Assembly: GCA_027257055.1 (NCBI GenBank)
Contig: JAPVLO010000233.1
Coordinates: 2,108,001 to 2,172,000 of the forward strand
Reading direction: 5' to 3'
Length of the DNA stretch: 64,000 nt
Source: Cephalopachus bancanus
Lineage: Eukaryota; Chordata; Mammalia; Primates; Tarsiidae
Below are positions 24,286-34,954 of the stretch, piece by piece. Each line of letters opens with the position of its first letter. The first letter of the stretch is position 1. Both the position numbers and the translations under genes were made by a program. The notes beneath the pieces are model-generated. The model made no database searches, was not told the origin of the DNA, and saw only the letters and a program-made list of their open reading frames with translations.

Positions 24286-24569
24286 AGGCCGCATGCGGTG
24301 GCTCACGCCTGTAATCCCAGCACTTTGGGAGATTGAGAGAGAGGCTTGGCGAGCCCGGGAGTTAGAGACCAGCCTGGGCAGCATGGAGAGACCTCATCTC
24401 CACAAAAAATAAAAAATTTAGCCAGATGTGGTGGCACACGCTTGTTGTCCCAGCTACTCGGGAGGCTGAGGAAGAGGGATTGCCTGAGCCCAGGAGGTCA
24501 AGGCTGTGGTGAGCTGCGATTGTGCCACTGCACTCCAGCCTGGGTGACAGAGTGAAACCCTGACTCAAA
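24286..24569 (+). mobile_element. Alu dimer
   Basis: GGCCGCATGCGGTGGCTCAC to GAAACCCTGACTCAAAG. Confidence 0.92.
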
Positions 24570-24714
24570 GAAAATAACTGGATCCAAAAAGTTGCCCAGC
24601 ACACACAAGCAAGGACCTTGTGACAAAAAAAAAAAAAAAAAAAAACATCTCCAGAAAGTCCTGCTCAAAGATTCCTCTTTCTTCTCCTCTCCTTACATAG
24701 CACAGGCCCAACTT

Positions 24715-24954
24715 TGTAGACCCTCTGTCACCCCAGTGTCGACCTGCTGGGCTCTGGCAATCCTTCTACCTCAGCCTTCCAAGTAGCCAGAACCACAGGC
24801 GCCCGCCACCACGCCCAGCTAATTTTTGTTTTATTGTAGGGACAAGGTCTCACCAAGTTGCCCGGGCGGGTCTCGAACCCATGGGCTCAGGCAATCTACT
24901 TGCCTCAGCCATCCCAAAGTGCTGGGATGACAGGCTGAGCCGTCAAGCCTGGCC
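24715..24954 (-). mobile_element. Alu, 3' part missing
   Basis: Starts at TCTGTCACCCCAGTGTCGAC of the right arm, so the poly-T end and part of the right arm are absent. Confidence 0.85.
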
Positions 24955-25132
24955 TCCTTTCACTGAAGCAGAGCAGACACTTGCTGGGAGGAAACAAGAA
25001 AAGCAAGAACCACAGAACCCAGATTCAAAGGAAGGGTCTGGCAATTCTGCCCAGCATCACTAATCGTTACAAAAAGACAAGGCGCAACCACACTGCAATA
25101 ACCGCTCATAGTCATGAAAATGGCTGCTATTA

Positions 25133-25434
<302 letters not shown>

Positions 25435-26414
25435 GTTAAAATTATTAAAACATAAAAGAAAATAAAAAGGAATGGGGAGGGGACAGAAGGAAGAAGAAGG
25501 AGAAGAAGGAAGACAAGAAGGGTACTTTCCAGATCAAATAGCTCCAGTGGGAACATGGGGCTGGGAGGACCAGGCTGAGGCTTTCATTCCACGAATTGCA
25601 CGTGTGCAGCCGGCCTCACGTGAGCGCTCGTGGTTGTCCTCCAGAGGAATCCACGCCAGGAGGGGCTTCCTCGCCTCCGGAAGGGCGCGGGCTGCTGAGG
25701 CCCCTTTCTTCTCCTGGGTCTTGGTGCTGGGAATTCAGCAGTCAGGGCCCGGAAGAAGCCCTTGGTGGCCATGCCAAACTTGAAGGCATCCCTCCATTTC
25801 CACTCCCCCCAAAGCCCTTCCCGAGGTCCCCTGGGCCACTGTCCACGGAGGCCACACTCCCCCCAAGGGGCGCGACCTGGTGCTCAGCAGGTGGTCGAAG
25901 CCTCACCCTTCCTTTGCGCCAGGCCCAGACCTGCAGACTGCTGAGAGACACACGGACGCACAGTCGTCCCGTTACCGACATCTCGTGGGGCTGGCAGGGG
26001 CCGCGGGGGCACAGGCGTCTCCCGGATGAAAGGCTGGGAAGCCCGCCCCGAGGTGGGGCCCGTGCGGGTGGGACTGGGTCCTTCCCTCGCGGCACGTGCG
26101 CGGCCCGTCTGTGCCACCTCCCTCCCCAGCGAGGGCTCCCAGGGGACCGAGGTGGCGCGGTCCCGGCAGCGGGGACGCGCCCCGGTGGGGTCGGGGCGTC
26201 CGGCCAGGGGCGGGCTTCGCCGCGGGACACGCCCACCCCCCTCCCGGCCCCAGGTCCCTCCCCCGCGCCCCCGCCCCCCGGACTCGGCCCCGCCCCTCCC
26301 CCTCCCGGGCGCGCCGGATCCCGGGGTAGCGATACCGCCCCGGGGTGGCAGAGCCGCCGCCGCCGCCGCGGAAATCTGTAGACACCGCGGCGCGGCCCGA
26401 GCAGCTGGGTCTCT

Positions 26415-26415
<1 letters not shown>

Positions 26416-26427
<12 letters not shown>
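26416..26427 (+). promoter_or_regulatory. Pol III A box of tRNA-Asn
   Basis: TGGCGCAATCGG matches the TGGCnnAGTnGG A-box pattern closely and lies in the D arm, the first half of the TFIIIC site. Confidence 0.9.
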
Positions 26428-26460
<33 letters not shown>

Positions 26461-26465
<5 letters not shown>

Positions 26466-26471
26466 GAGCCC
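26461..26471 (+). promoter_or_regulatory. Pol III B box of tRNA-Asn
   Basis: GGTTCGAGCCC matches the GGTTCGANtCC B box apart from one base (C where the consensus has T), in the T arm. Confidence 0.9.
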
Positions 26472-26492
26472 ACCCAGGGACGGCGGCGCTTC

Positions 26493-26496
26493 TTTT
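26493..26496 (+). terminator. Pol III terminator of tRNA-Asn
   Basis: TTTT starts 11 bases after the mature 3' end, the usual spacing for RNA polymerase III termination. The trailer would be short and GC-rich. Confidence 0.88.
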
Positions 26497-26760
26497 CCCG
26501 AGACCATCCGTGGCGCGGGGGGGCCGGGGTTGCCTTTTAAAACTGCAGCCGGGAGGCTTTGCATCGAGGGGGAGCGCGACGCTGCCGCGTTTCCAGGACA
26601 AAGGGAGACGACGTCCTCTTCCTGCTTGGGGATGGGCCTGGACCCGCGGCTGGAGGGGTGGGCCATCGGATCCCAGAGGGGCGTGCTCGCGTGCTGCGGG
26701 GGACCTGCCCGAGGATGTCACCGCGGCTGGCCAAAGGGCAGCTCCGTTGCCCATCGACAG

Positions 26761-27526
26761 GTGCAGGGCTGTGTGTCCCTTTGGTTTCGCCCTGAAACAT
26801 CTGGCACCACGGAAAAGCAAATGCGGAGATCTCCACCTCCCGTCAGAGGCAAGACCAGGACAGCTCAACCTTTCAACTGATGGTCGAGCATTAAATAGTC
26901 TCCAGGAAACTTTCAGGTCCCTTGTCCAAGGCGGAAGGCCAAAGATCACAAGGCGTTTGGTTTACCTTCACTTGCGCACAGAGGTGTCCCTGGAATCAGA
27001 CTCAGGCGGAAATGGTATGGCTTCCTGTGGGAAGGCTGAGGTTTCAATGCCCTATTTGCAACTCTGGCCTAACAGGGGACACAGATCTTTTCCTAGCAGA
27101 GAGTTCACCTAAGACCCTCAATAAAGACAGAGCATGACATGATGATATGATCACATGATCACAGAATTTATTTCTATATCTGCCAAGATTGAGGCACTTT
27201 GTCTCTGGGATCCACTGGGCTGCCTTTCGCTGGCAAATATGGGTTGATAATTATTAACCCCCAAAATTGCGGATAATAAAATATGCCCCATTGTCTGGTT
27301 AGTAGCCCCAGAGGAGAAGACACAGGTAATGCACTCAATGGTGGAATTCCAGGCACCGGAAGGGGTAGCTCCCAAAAGTGTCCTTAGATAGGGGTCTTCC
27401 TGATGCCCATGCCATTCCAAACTTCCCTCGAACTTAAGGGCAGCTTACAGAACAAACAACAAAATGAGGGAAAATGAGATCATAAGATCATTTATACATG
27501 TTCAAAGCTAGTCTAACATTCAACAC
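26761..27526. other. Downstream flank of the tRNA island
   Basis: CpG density drops. Nothing recognised between the island and the LTR-like element. A GATATGATCACATGATCACA low-complexity patch lies near 27.14 kb. Confidence 0.45.
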
Positions 27527-28302
27527 TGAAAGGGTAAACTGAGGCAAGGCAGGCCAGTGCCGGTGCCCCGGGAATAATGCAAGATTGCAATCAAGTAAGA
27601 AGTAGGAGGAAGTAAAGTTTGTTATTCACCTTTCACAGATTGGAAAGGGGGCCAACACTCAGAAGCAAGTGTGCCCTCAGGGTTTAAGAACTGGGTATAT
27701 TTAAGGGCCCTTGGGGTACTGGGGGTTGGGGCCCAGAGGGGTCTGGGCCAAAAGGAATGTCTAGGGCTGCAGTCTTTGATGTCGATTGTAGCCACCTGAG
27801 TCTTAGATCTTGTCATCGCCAGACATGAGCATCTCGTGACCTCGGCGGTGGGCTAGATGGGAGGAGACAAGGGGAGGGTTTTTTTCCTGCAAGAGACCTG
27901 TCAGGCATTTCCAATCCACAAGCTCCTTGGCAAAATGGCGGTCTTCTAATCATTGCTATGGCCTTGGCCAGCTAAGGGGAATCTTTGGCCTGCCGCCTTC
28001 AACAAGGAATCTGAACGTTTCTCAGAGATGATTATGCTAAACCATGAATTGAAGGGCTGGGTTGTCCTTGTCTGGCCTCTGATGGAGTTTTCCTTTGATT
28101 TGCCGAGGGGGTGGGCTAGGCTGCCAGCTTGGCCTGCAGTAGAATGTCTGGACGCTTCCTAAAACCTGCCTCTTGGAAATGTGTTTATCCTGTCTAACCT
28201 GTGCTACATTCAAAGCATGTCTGTCCAAGCAAAAATGGCTCTGCTGAGGCAAAATGTGAACTAAGTTTATTCTAAGTTTCTCGGGGTCCCTCCTTTCAAA
28301 CA
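27527..28302 (-). mobile_element. Solo-LTR-like element (endogenous retrovirus LTR)
   Basis: Read on the minus strand it begins TGTTTGAAAGG and ends near ...CCTTTCA. A TATA-like ATATACCC region lies near 27700, and an imperfect polyadenylation region (AATAACAAACTTTACT, near 27620-27632) precedes a roughly 100-bp R-U5-like tail. This layout is typical of a gammaretrovirus-like LTR. I could not find a matching target-site duplication, primer-binding site or retroviral genes, so both ends are approximate. Confidence 0.5.
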
Positions 28303-28324
28303 TAAGAGCATAATATTCGCTGTC

Positions 28325-28405
28325 ATTATCATGATGAGGTCCGTCCTTCTAAGTGAACTACCACAGAAACAAAAAACTGAATACCGCATGTTCTCACTTA
28401 AAAGT
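28325..28405 (+). mobile_element. Short L1 fragment
   Basis: GAACTACCACAGAAACAAAA and ACCGCATGTTCTCACTTAAA come from the same L1 3' region as the copy at 21.7 kb. It lies between the LTR-like element and an Alu. Confidence 0.6.
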
Positions 28406-28686
28406 GTGTGCTACTGTCATCCCAGCACTTTGGGAGGCTGAGGCACGTGGATTGCCTGAGCCTGCGGGTTTGAGACCCACCCGGGCAACTTGGCGAAATC
28501 TTGTCTCCACAATCAATCAAAAAAATTAGCTGGGCGTGGTGGCGCACGCCTGTGGTTCCGGCTACATGGGAGGCTGTGGCAGAAGGATCGCCAGAGCCCA
28601 GCAGGTCGAGGCTGCGGTGGCCGGGAGCGTACCACTGCACTCCAGCCTGGGCGACAGAGTGAGACGCCAACTCAAAAAAATAAAAT
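28406..28686 (+). mobile_element. Alu dimer
   Basis: Lacks the first bases; carries TGCGGGTTTGAGACCCACC and the CAGGTCGAGGCTG right arm. Confidence 0.92.
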
Positions 28687-28831
28687 TAAATTACATTTAA
28701 AAGTGGGTGCTAAACGTTGGGCACCAATGCAAGAACAGTAGACGCCGGGCACCGCTACGAGAGAGAGGGAGGGGACAAGGGGCACACGGCCACCCACGGG
28801 TGCCACGTCCACCACGGGAGGGGAGCGCCGT

Positions 28832-28889
28832 CTTCACGATGCACTTCCGGTGCGTGAGTTCTTCACGATGCACTTCCGGTGCGTGAGTT
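28832..28889. repeat. Perfect 29-bp tandem duplication with ETS-like motif
   Basis: Two identical head-to-tail units, 28832-28860 and 28861-28889. Each holds ACTTCCGG, an ETS/GABP-type site, inside the short inverted repeat GCACTTCCGGTGC. The absence of any difference suggests a recent event. Confidence 0.9.
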
Positions 28890-28942
28890 CAGCGCGCGGG
28901 CTTGTTGATCGGCCCCTTGCCCCTGCGTGATCCTTCACGAGA

Positions 28943-28959
28943 ACGTCACACGGTGACGT
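28943..28959. promoter_or_regulatory. Palindromic pair of CRE half-sites
   Basis: ACGTCAC and GTGACGT form a perfect 7-bp inverted repeat with a 3-base spacer. Each arm carries the ATF/CREB half-site TGACGT or its complement. It lies 54 bases after the tandem ETS-like units. Confidence 0.55.
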
Positions 28960-29564
28960 GCCGGGACCCAGGCGCCCTGCGCGGCCCTCGCCCCCCTCCC
29001 CGCGCCCCTCCAGGGGCCCGTCCCGAGGCCCCTTCCCCATCTCCCCCCACTCGCATCAGCCAAGGAGTCACCGTCCCCGGAAAGCTCCCCGAGACTGCCA
29101 CTGTCTGATTTAGACACCCTTCGTCTGTGCGGGCACCGCGTCCCCCGAAACGGCGAGCTGCTTGTCACCCCCCCCGACACAAACCGCTCGAAAGGAGGGG
29201 CCACGTCTTCTTTCCCGTTTCCCGCCCGTCTAGCGCAGGCCGGTCACGCGGCACGTGCTCAGTGCGGAAACCTCCCCTGCCTTCTGGGCGCGGCTCACGA
29301 CGGGCAGTCGACGGAAATGCATCTGAGATTGGCAGCGCGCCAGTCACGGAGCAGGTGCCCAGGCCGCGACGGAGGTGGCCCGCACAGGCTGGAGTTGTGA
29401 GGGTCTTCGTGGAGGATCTGAAACAGCCCTGAGGGGTCTGGACAGGCCCGGGGAGGGCAGAGGCCTTCAGGGCTGCGGAAAATTCCAGACACCATGAGAG
29501 GGGCGGGGAGAACATGAGTAGACCTGGTTTGGAGGACAAGCGGACTTAAAGAGGGCGAAGTGGA

Positions 29565-29832
29565 GCCGGGCTCGGTGGCTCGGCCTGTGATCCGGCTTTG
29601 GGAGGCCGAGGTGAGTGGATTGCCTGAGGCCGCGGGTTCGAGACCCGCCCGGGCAGCGAGACCTCATCTCTACAATAAAATCAAAAAATCCGCGGGGCGT
29701 GGTAGCGCATGCCTGAATTCCGGCTACGTGGAAGGCTGAGGCGGAAGGATCGCCGGAGCCCAGCCCGCTCCCGGCCACCGCACTCCAGTCTGGGCGACAG
29801 AGTGAGACTCCACCTCAAAAAAAAAAAAAGAG
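29565..29832 (+). mobile_element. Alu, young subfamily, with target duplication
   Basis: GAGCCGGGCTCGGTGGCTCG onward. AAGAGGGCGAAGTGG precedes it and AAGAGGGTGAAGTGG follows it. Exact T-arm-like GCGGGTTCGAGACCCGC at 29632-29648. Confidence 0.94.
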
Positions 29833-30393
29833 GGTGAAGTGGAAATGCTCTTCGCTCCTGGAAGGGCCTTGAAGGCCTAGGTCGGACGTGGCTAGGCTTC
29901 ACCCTGTGAAGGAATGGGGTCCCTGCTGGAGGTGTCTGTCTCAGGACAGGGTGAAAACTATTTTAGGAGACTGGTCTGGCAACCACGCAGAGGAAATACG
30001 AGATTAGAGACAGGCAAGAGGCCGTTCGATTTCAAAGGAGAGGCAGAGAGGCTCTGGGCTCCAGTGGCTCAAGGTAGCACTCAAGGGAAGACTGGACAAG
30101 CCTCGGGCACCGAAACAGGAGGGACATATCCAGGGCCATAGCTACATTCAGAGCCTGGGTGAGCCTGTGTGAGGTAACTGTCTGGACATTGACTCGAACC
30201 CCCCACGCCATAACTGGCTTCTTTCTGGCCCCTCTTCTGGGGGCAGCCTCTGGCAGAGGCTGGCCTCTGCAGGAGATGCCTATTCCCAGTCACAAGTCAT
30301 GGGATGCAGGTCATCAAGCAGAGCTGAGAACAACGTGGGCGGCACCCTTAATCTATGTCATTATAAACACGTAGCAATTTAAATAAGGAACTT
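29833..30393. other. Intergenic, nothing recognised
   Basis: Moderate GC with short open frames only. Confidence 0.45.
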
Positions 30394-30514
30394 AGCTAGA
30401 CATGGTGGCTCATGCTTGGAATCCTGGCACTTTGGGAGGCAGGGACGAGAGGATTGCCTGAGCCCAGGGGTTTGAGATCCGCCTGGGCAACTTGGCGAGA
30501 TCTCATCTCTACAA
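30394..30514 (+). mobile_element. Alu left monomer
   Basis: GCTAGACATGGTGGCTCATG to ATCTCTACAATTAAAAT. Confidence 0.88.
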
Positions 30515-30588
30515 TTAAAATATATATATATGTGTTAGCTGGCACACATATATTATATTATATTTTACATATATTACATATATTATAG
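30515..30588. repeat. AT-rich low-complexity spacer between two Alus
   Basis: TATATATA-type sequence containing ACATATATTATA repeats between an Alu left monomer and a second Alu. Confidence 0.8.
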
Positions 30589-30820
30589 CTCACGCCTATA
30601 ATCCAGCACTTTGGGAGGTCGAGCTAAGCCCGTGGGTTCGAGACCAGCCTGGGCAACTTGGTGAGACCTCATCTCTAAAAATAATAATAATAATAATTAG
30701 CTGGGCGTAATGACATGCGATTGTAGTTCCAGATACTTGGAAGGCTGAGGCAGAAGGATAGCCTGAGCCCAGCAGGTACCTGGGTGACAGAGTGCGACTT
30801 CAACTCAAAAAAAAAAAACC
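30586..30820 (+). mobile_element. Alu dimer, shortened
   Basis: CTCACGCCTATAATCCAGC onward; (AAT)n linker; most of the right-arm end is deleted before GACAGAGTGCGACTTCAAC. Confidence 0.88.
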
Positions 30821-31065
30821 AAAGCTGCTTGATTATAAAACTGCCTACTGTACTGTCCAGAGACACAGATTCTTTCTTCACCCACCCAGCTGCCATCAGT
30901 GCCTCCCATAAGTTCTATAAGCCAATCTTTCCCTGCTAAAGAGCCTTACATGCAAGCCTTCTCGGGATTGGGCATGCCACATCGTAGCCAAATTAATAGA
31001 TATTTGAAATCTGAAACGGTCTTAAAGAAACCTAGACATGAAAAAAAAAATACAAATTGCCCATA

Positions 31066-31920
31066 CGAGGCCTGACAATTGAATTCGTGAACTCATCCTA
31101 GAAAAATTGCTACATGCCTCGTTCCTGAATATCACTACCATCACCTTTGCCTAGCAGTTTTGGAATATTTTTTCTGGAATGGCCATCAGAGCTGTTGTAT
31201 TATCTCAATGTCCTAAATGTCATCAAAATGTCTTCCTTTCAATGTGTCCTTTATCTTCAGGGAAAGTCACCGGAGGCCAGATCAGGTGAGTAGGGAGGAT
31301 GTTCCAATACAGTTTTTTGTTCGCTGGCTAAAAACTCCCTCACAGACAGTGCTGTGTGAGCTGGTGCATTGTCATGATGCAATAGCTCCTTCGGGGCCAT
31401 TTTTGCACACTCCTTTCTCCTGCCAAGATTTTCACTTACGATTTTCCTATTTCTCTATCGATGTAGATTTGGTCTGCTCTGCTCCTTACAGTCAGCCAAT
31501 GGTTTTGACGCACAGTTCAACAAATGTTTGCAATGTTCCTGTCAGTTCTGCTCATTACTAGCCATCCTGACCTCTCTTCAGCGGTGATACTTTCTTCCCC
31601 CTCAGCAAAATGTTTAATCTGTTTGAACGCTGCCATCTTCTTCATGGTGTGATCCCCATCAACTTGGACTTGCATGTCCCTGATTTCACTTCTACTCTTG
31701 CCAAGTTGAACAGGAAATCTAATGTTTGTTCGTTGCTGTAATTCAAGCTCCGGCATTCTCACTACGGCACACAAACACATGCAACAACAATCATGAACGC
31801 CACCCAGCAACACACCACCACACATCAACACAAACACAGCTGGGAGACACTGTTATACCAAGGTGATGACACCTTACTGAGTTGCACACGGTGGTAAGTT
31901 CACAAACTTAGATTTCCTTA
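31066..31920 (-). mobile_element. Second mariner family, internally deleted copy
   Basis: The left end, next to TA, reads CGAGGCCTGACAATTGAATT, a different terminus from the 575-bp family. On the minus strand an N-terminal transposase block is readable near 31.56-31.76 kb (ELQQRTNIRFPVQLGKS, then FAEGEESITAEERSG, matching the mariner DNA-binding domain). It is followed near 31.28-31.39 kb by HHDNAPAHTA and HPPYSPDLA, which surround the catalytic Asp. Stops and frameshifts break the frame, and at about 855 bp it is shorter than an intact mariner (about 1.3 kb). The right end is approximate. Confidence 0.75.
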
Positions 31921-33006
31921 CTTGTGGCTGGTTCTCTACTATGGAGTTTCCCTTGAACCTGGAAGCTAATTTCAGAGACAATCTTTGTTTTTTAGATTAA
32001 ACTTCATTTTAGGTTTAAGTTAAACTTTATTTATTTAAGTCAAACTTCCCAAGAGACTACTTAGGGGTTCGTGGAACCCTGTGAAAATCCAAATGCATAG
32101 CTAACGACCCTCTCCCTAACAGATAACATTTTGTTTACAGTGCTCAAGGGAGTCAGAGACCCTCAAAGCCGGGTTCTTGGTCTCCAGATTTTGAAACCCC
32201 AACTTTCACTTTATTAATTGGATTTGTATCTAATTCCTGATAGAGGCCACAAAGCATGTCAAATCCAACGTGTTTAGATATGGAAAACGTACTACACTGA
32301 AGATTTTAAGGTAACACAAAAAAACCAGAATAGTCGATCTAATACCATTGACAAGTCACAAAGAGAAACCAGTTTCTTTCTTTTTTTCCTGGGGGGTGGA
32401 GGGGGGTGGGCAATTAAGTAGATATATAAACTTAATAATGAAGGACTGGAGACCAAAAAAAAGAAAGAAAGAAAGCAGCTGTCTAGAGGTTTTAACACTT
32501 AATGCTTTATTGTTACAATCTGGAATGACCGGATGTGAAGGGCGTTACTATATTGATCCTTTCAGGGTCATGCCTATGGGGATTTACATCATCTGCAGGT
32601 ACTAATTTGCATTTCTTTTCTTGCCAATAGCTTTAACACACTCAGCAAACTGCCACGTTTGAGTTAGATGCCTCTTAGAAATGCCTCTTAGAAATTGAGC
32701 CATTTTTCTTTTTCTTTTTTTTAAGTGAAAACAACACAACAAAAATTATTGTCTGTCAAAGATGACAAGGTAGTTATTCCCAAACAAGTAAATTAAATAC
32801 ACATTTCAAAATAAGGAGTCCTCAATTACCTTAGTGATGAACTGAGGAGTAGATTATCATGTGTGTGTGAGTATAATGACGGCTTAGTTACACTTAATTG
32901 AACAACATACTTATACTGAAAATGGATCTGATCATTGGAATGCACTATAATTACTACATGGGTGAAAATCTGCAGTGGATAAGACACAGGATAGAACTTA
33001 AGATTT
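31921..33006. other. Intergenic, AT-rich, nothing recognised
   Basis: Contains a GGGGGGTGGAGGGGGGTGGG patch near 32390-32410 (possible G-quadruplex) and an AAAGAAAGAAAG run near 32460. No gene. Confidence 0.45.
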
Positions 33007-33303
33007 TTTTTTTTAATTGAGGTCTCACGCTGTCACCCAGGCATACTCAGGTTCAGTGGCATACTCATGGCTCATCACAGCCTCAAACTCCTGGACTCAA
33101 GCTATCCTCCTGCCTCAGCCTCCTGGGTAGCTGTGCAGGCATGCGTCACCATGCCTGGCTAATTTTTTGATTTTTTTAAAAAATTGAAATGAGATCTCAC
33201 TATGTTGCCTAGGCTGGTCTTGAACTCCCGGGCTCAAGCAATCCTCCCACCTCAGCCTCCCAAAAGCTCTGAGATTACAGGCTTGAGCCACCGGCCCTGG
33301 CTT
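33007..33303 (-). mobile_element. Alu dimer, old
   Basis: TTGAGGTCTCACGCTGTCAC to CACCGGCCCTGGCTT; J-like with CCCGGGCTCAAGCAATCC. Confidence 0.92.
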
Positions 33304-33878
33304 GAAGTTCTAAATATAGAATTTCTCTATTAACTACCAAGCGCAGGAACGCTCCCCAGCCAACGGGAAGTCAGTCTACAACTGCAAACGTTTTGCCATC
33401 CCGCTGAATAGGCCTGGCTTGCATTGCCTTAGGGTAGAGGGGAGCATGAAATATCAGGTGAGGGTTGACCCTTGAACCTCCTAAGCATATTTAGATAATA
33501 TCTGCCTCCTAGCCCAGCAAAGAGGCTGTCATAACAGAGAATGCAGGCTAGAAGGGTACTTTATCAAGTTGTTAAGTGCCTGCAATAACTGAACAGGAAA
33601 TGCACTTTCATTTTGAGATCTGACACATTCCATAACATTCCTTTTCTTCTTACGACCTCTCGCTTCTGTGATTATTTTAAAATCATGATTATTTTTAAAA
33701 CCTCTCAAACGAGATTTATTGTCACTTGAGTACTTTGCTGTCTTGGAAAAGTTAAGAAGCGTCTTTTCAGGGATGTGCCTTTCAGGCCACCTTTCTTCTT
33801 CTGTGGTTCCCTGAGGGAACACTGGTGGGGGGAGAAGGGTGTAGACCCCCTAGCGGTGAAGAGTTGGCAACAAAATGT
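33304..33878. other. Intergenic, nothing recognised
   Basis: AT-rich. The 97-codon minus frame at 33529-33822 is unsupported. Confidence 0.45.
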
Positions 33879-34162
<284 letters not shown>

Positions 34163-34171
34163 TTAAAAATT

Positions 34172-34241
34172 AGGCCAGGTGTGGTGCCTCATACCTGTAA
34201 TCCCAGCACTTTGGGAGGCCAAGGCAGGAGGATTGTTTGAG
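34172..34241 (+). mobile_element. Alu left-arm fragment cut by another Alu
   Basis: GGCCAGGTGTGGTGCCTCAT to GGAGGATTGTTTGAGG, where a second Alu begins. Confidence 0.85.
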
Positions 34242-34540
34242 GCTCAGGCTCGGTGGCTCAACCTGTAACCCCAGCACCTTGGGAGGCTGAGGCGAGTGGA
34301 TTGCCTGAGCCCGCGGGTTTGAGACCAGCCTGGGCAACTTGGCGAGACTTCATCTCTACAATAAATCAAAAATTAACTGGGCGTGGTAGCACACACCTGC
34401 AGTCCCGGCGACTTGGAGGGCTGAAGTGGAAGGATCACCAGAGCCCAGCAGGTCGACGCTGGGGTGGCCGTGAACGTGCCATGGCACTCCAGCCTGGGCG
34501 ATGGAGGGGGACTCTGACTCAAGAAAACAAAAACAAAAAC
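34242..34540 (+). mobile_element. Alu dimer inserted in or fused to the fragment before it
   Basis: CTCAGGCTCGGTGGCTCAAC onward, with the CCCGCGGGTTTGAGACCAG left arm. Confidence 0.92.
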
Positions 34541-34954
34541 TCTCATCAAAGTTAACTTAATGATTTGATTGCTTTTATTAGCAACACATGAGTCGGGCAG
34601 CATCCCATCGATGAACAGAAGGCCACTGGGATGAGCTAAGCGGAGGAGACAAGTTTTACAGGCAGAAAAAGGCCAAAGAAAGCAGAGACAAGGGGCAAAG
34701 TCACATCAATCATTTCCAAGTTCCTTTCCTTGTAAGATCAAAGCCGAGAGGCCTTAATCTGCTGGCTCAGGTTGACTGAGCCCCTTCCACCTGGTTGCTG
34801 TGAATCTTTCTTTTCTTTTTTAGACTAGCCCATTTTAAGGTTCAGTTTGATTCCGTGGCACCTAGCACAAGTGACTCCATTCTGGCTTGCTCTGCTTTGT
34901 TGGGCCTCTTACCAGAGTGTAATTCAAAGCAAATTCTATGTAAGAAAGCTAAAA
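34541..34954. other. Possible LTR-derived sequence, unassigned
   Basis: TTCAGTTTGATTCCGTGGCA and CAAGTGACTCCATTCTGG are reminiscent of retroviral LTR or internal sequence, but I cannot name a family or define ends. Confidence 0.3.

Larger units (their letters stand above)
26409..26482 (+). tRNA. tRNA-Asn (anticodon GTT)
   Basis: A complete 74-base tRNA gene. The acceptor stem pairs GTCTCTG (26409-26415) with CAGGGAC (26475-26481), with one G-U type pair, and the discriminator base is G at 26482. The anticodon loop CTGTTAA (26441-26447) carries GTT at 26443-26445, flanked by TTCGG/CCGAA stem bases. The T arm is GTGGTTCGAGCCCAC with a normal TTCGAGC loop. The D arm has the usual GG (26426-26427). 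No intron and no mismatch suggest decay. It sits inside a CpG island with no competing gene, about 16 kb beyond the USPL1 stop. In human I recall a tRNA-Asn gene between USPL1 and ALOX5AP on chromosome 13, so this is probably the orthologous locus. Confidence 0.97.
25600..26760. promoter_or_regulatory. CpG island around tRNA-Asn
   Basis: Very GC-rich and dense in undepleted CpG, strongest at about 25.95-26.55 kb, with many CCCCGCCC/GGGGCG Sp1-like sites just upstream of the tRNA. The long open frames here (Pro/Arg/Gly-rich on both strands, some running through the tRNA) follow from base composition. The island may serve only the tRNA, but it extends about 800 bases upstream, more than a tRNA needs. 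An unannotated Pol II start is therefore possible. Confidence 0.85.
28745..29480. promoter_or_regulatory. Second GC-rich, CpG-rich block without a gene
   Basis: GC-rich, CpG-rich single-copy-looking DNA between two Alus, about 2.3 kb from the tRNA. It contains a perfect 29-bp tandem duplication, a CRE-like palindrome and long C-rich runs (28.98-29.06 kb). The open frames are short and compositionally driven. It resembles an orphan CpG island or promoter, but no transcript can be inferred from sequence alone. Confidence 0.55.

Noticed and set aside
25596..26880. Long open frames (261, 284 and 260 codons on both strands) over the CpG island
   Set aside because: They overlap each other and the tRNA gene, are Pro/Arg/Gly/Ala-rich as expected from CpG-rich DNA lacking stop codons, and show no domain.
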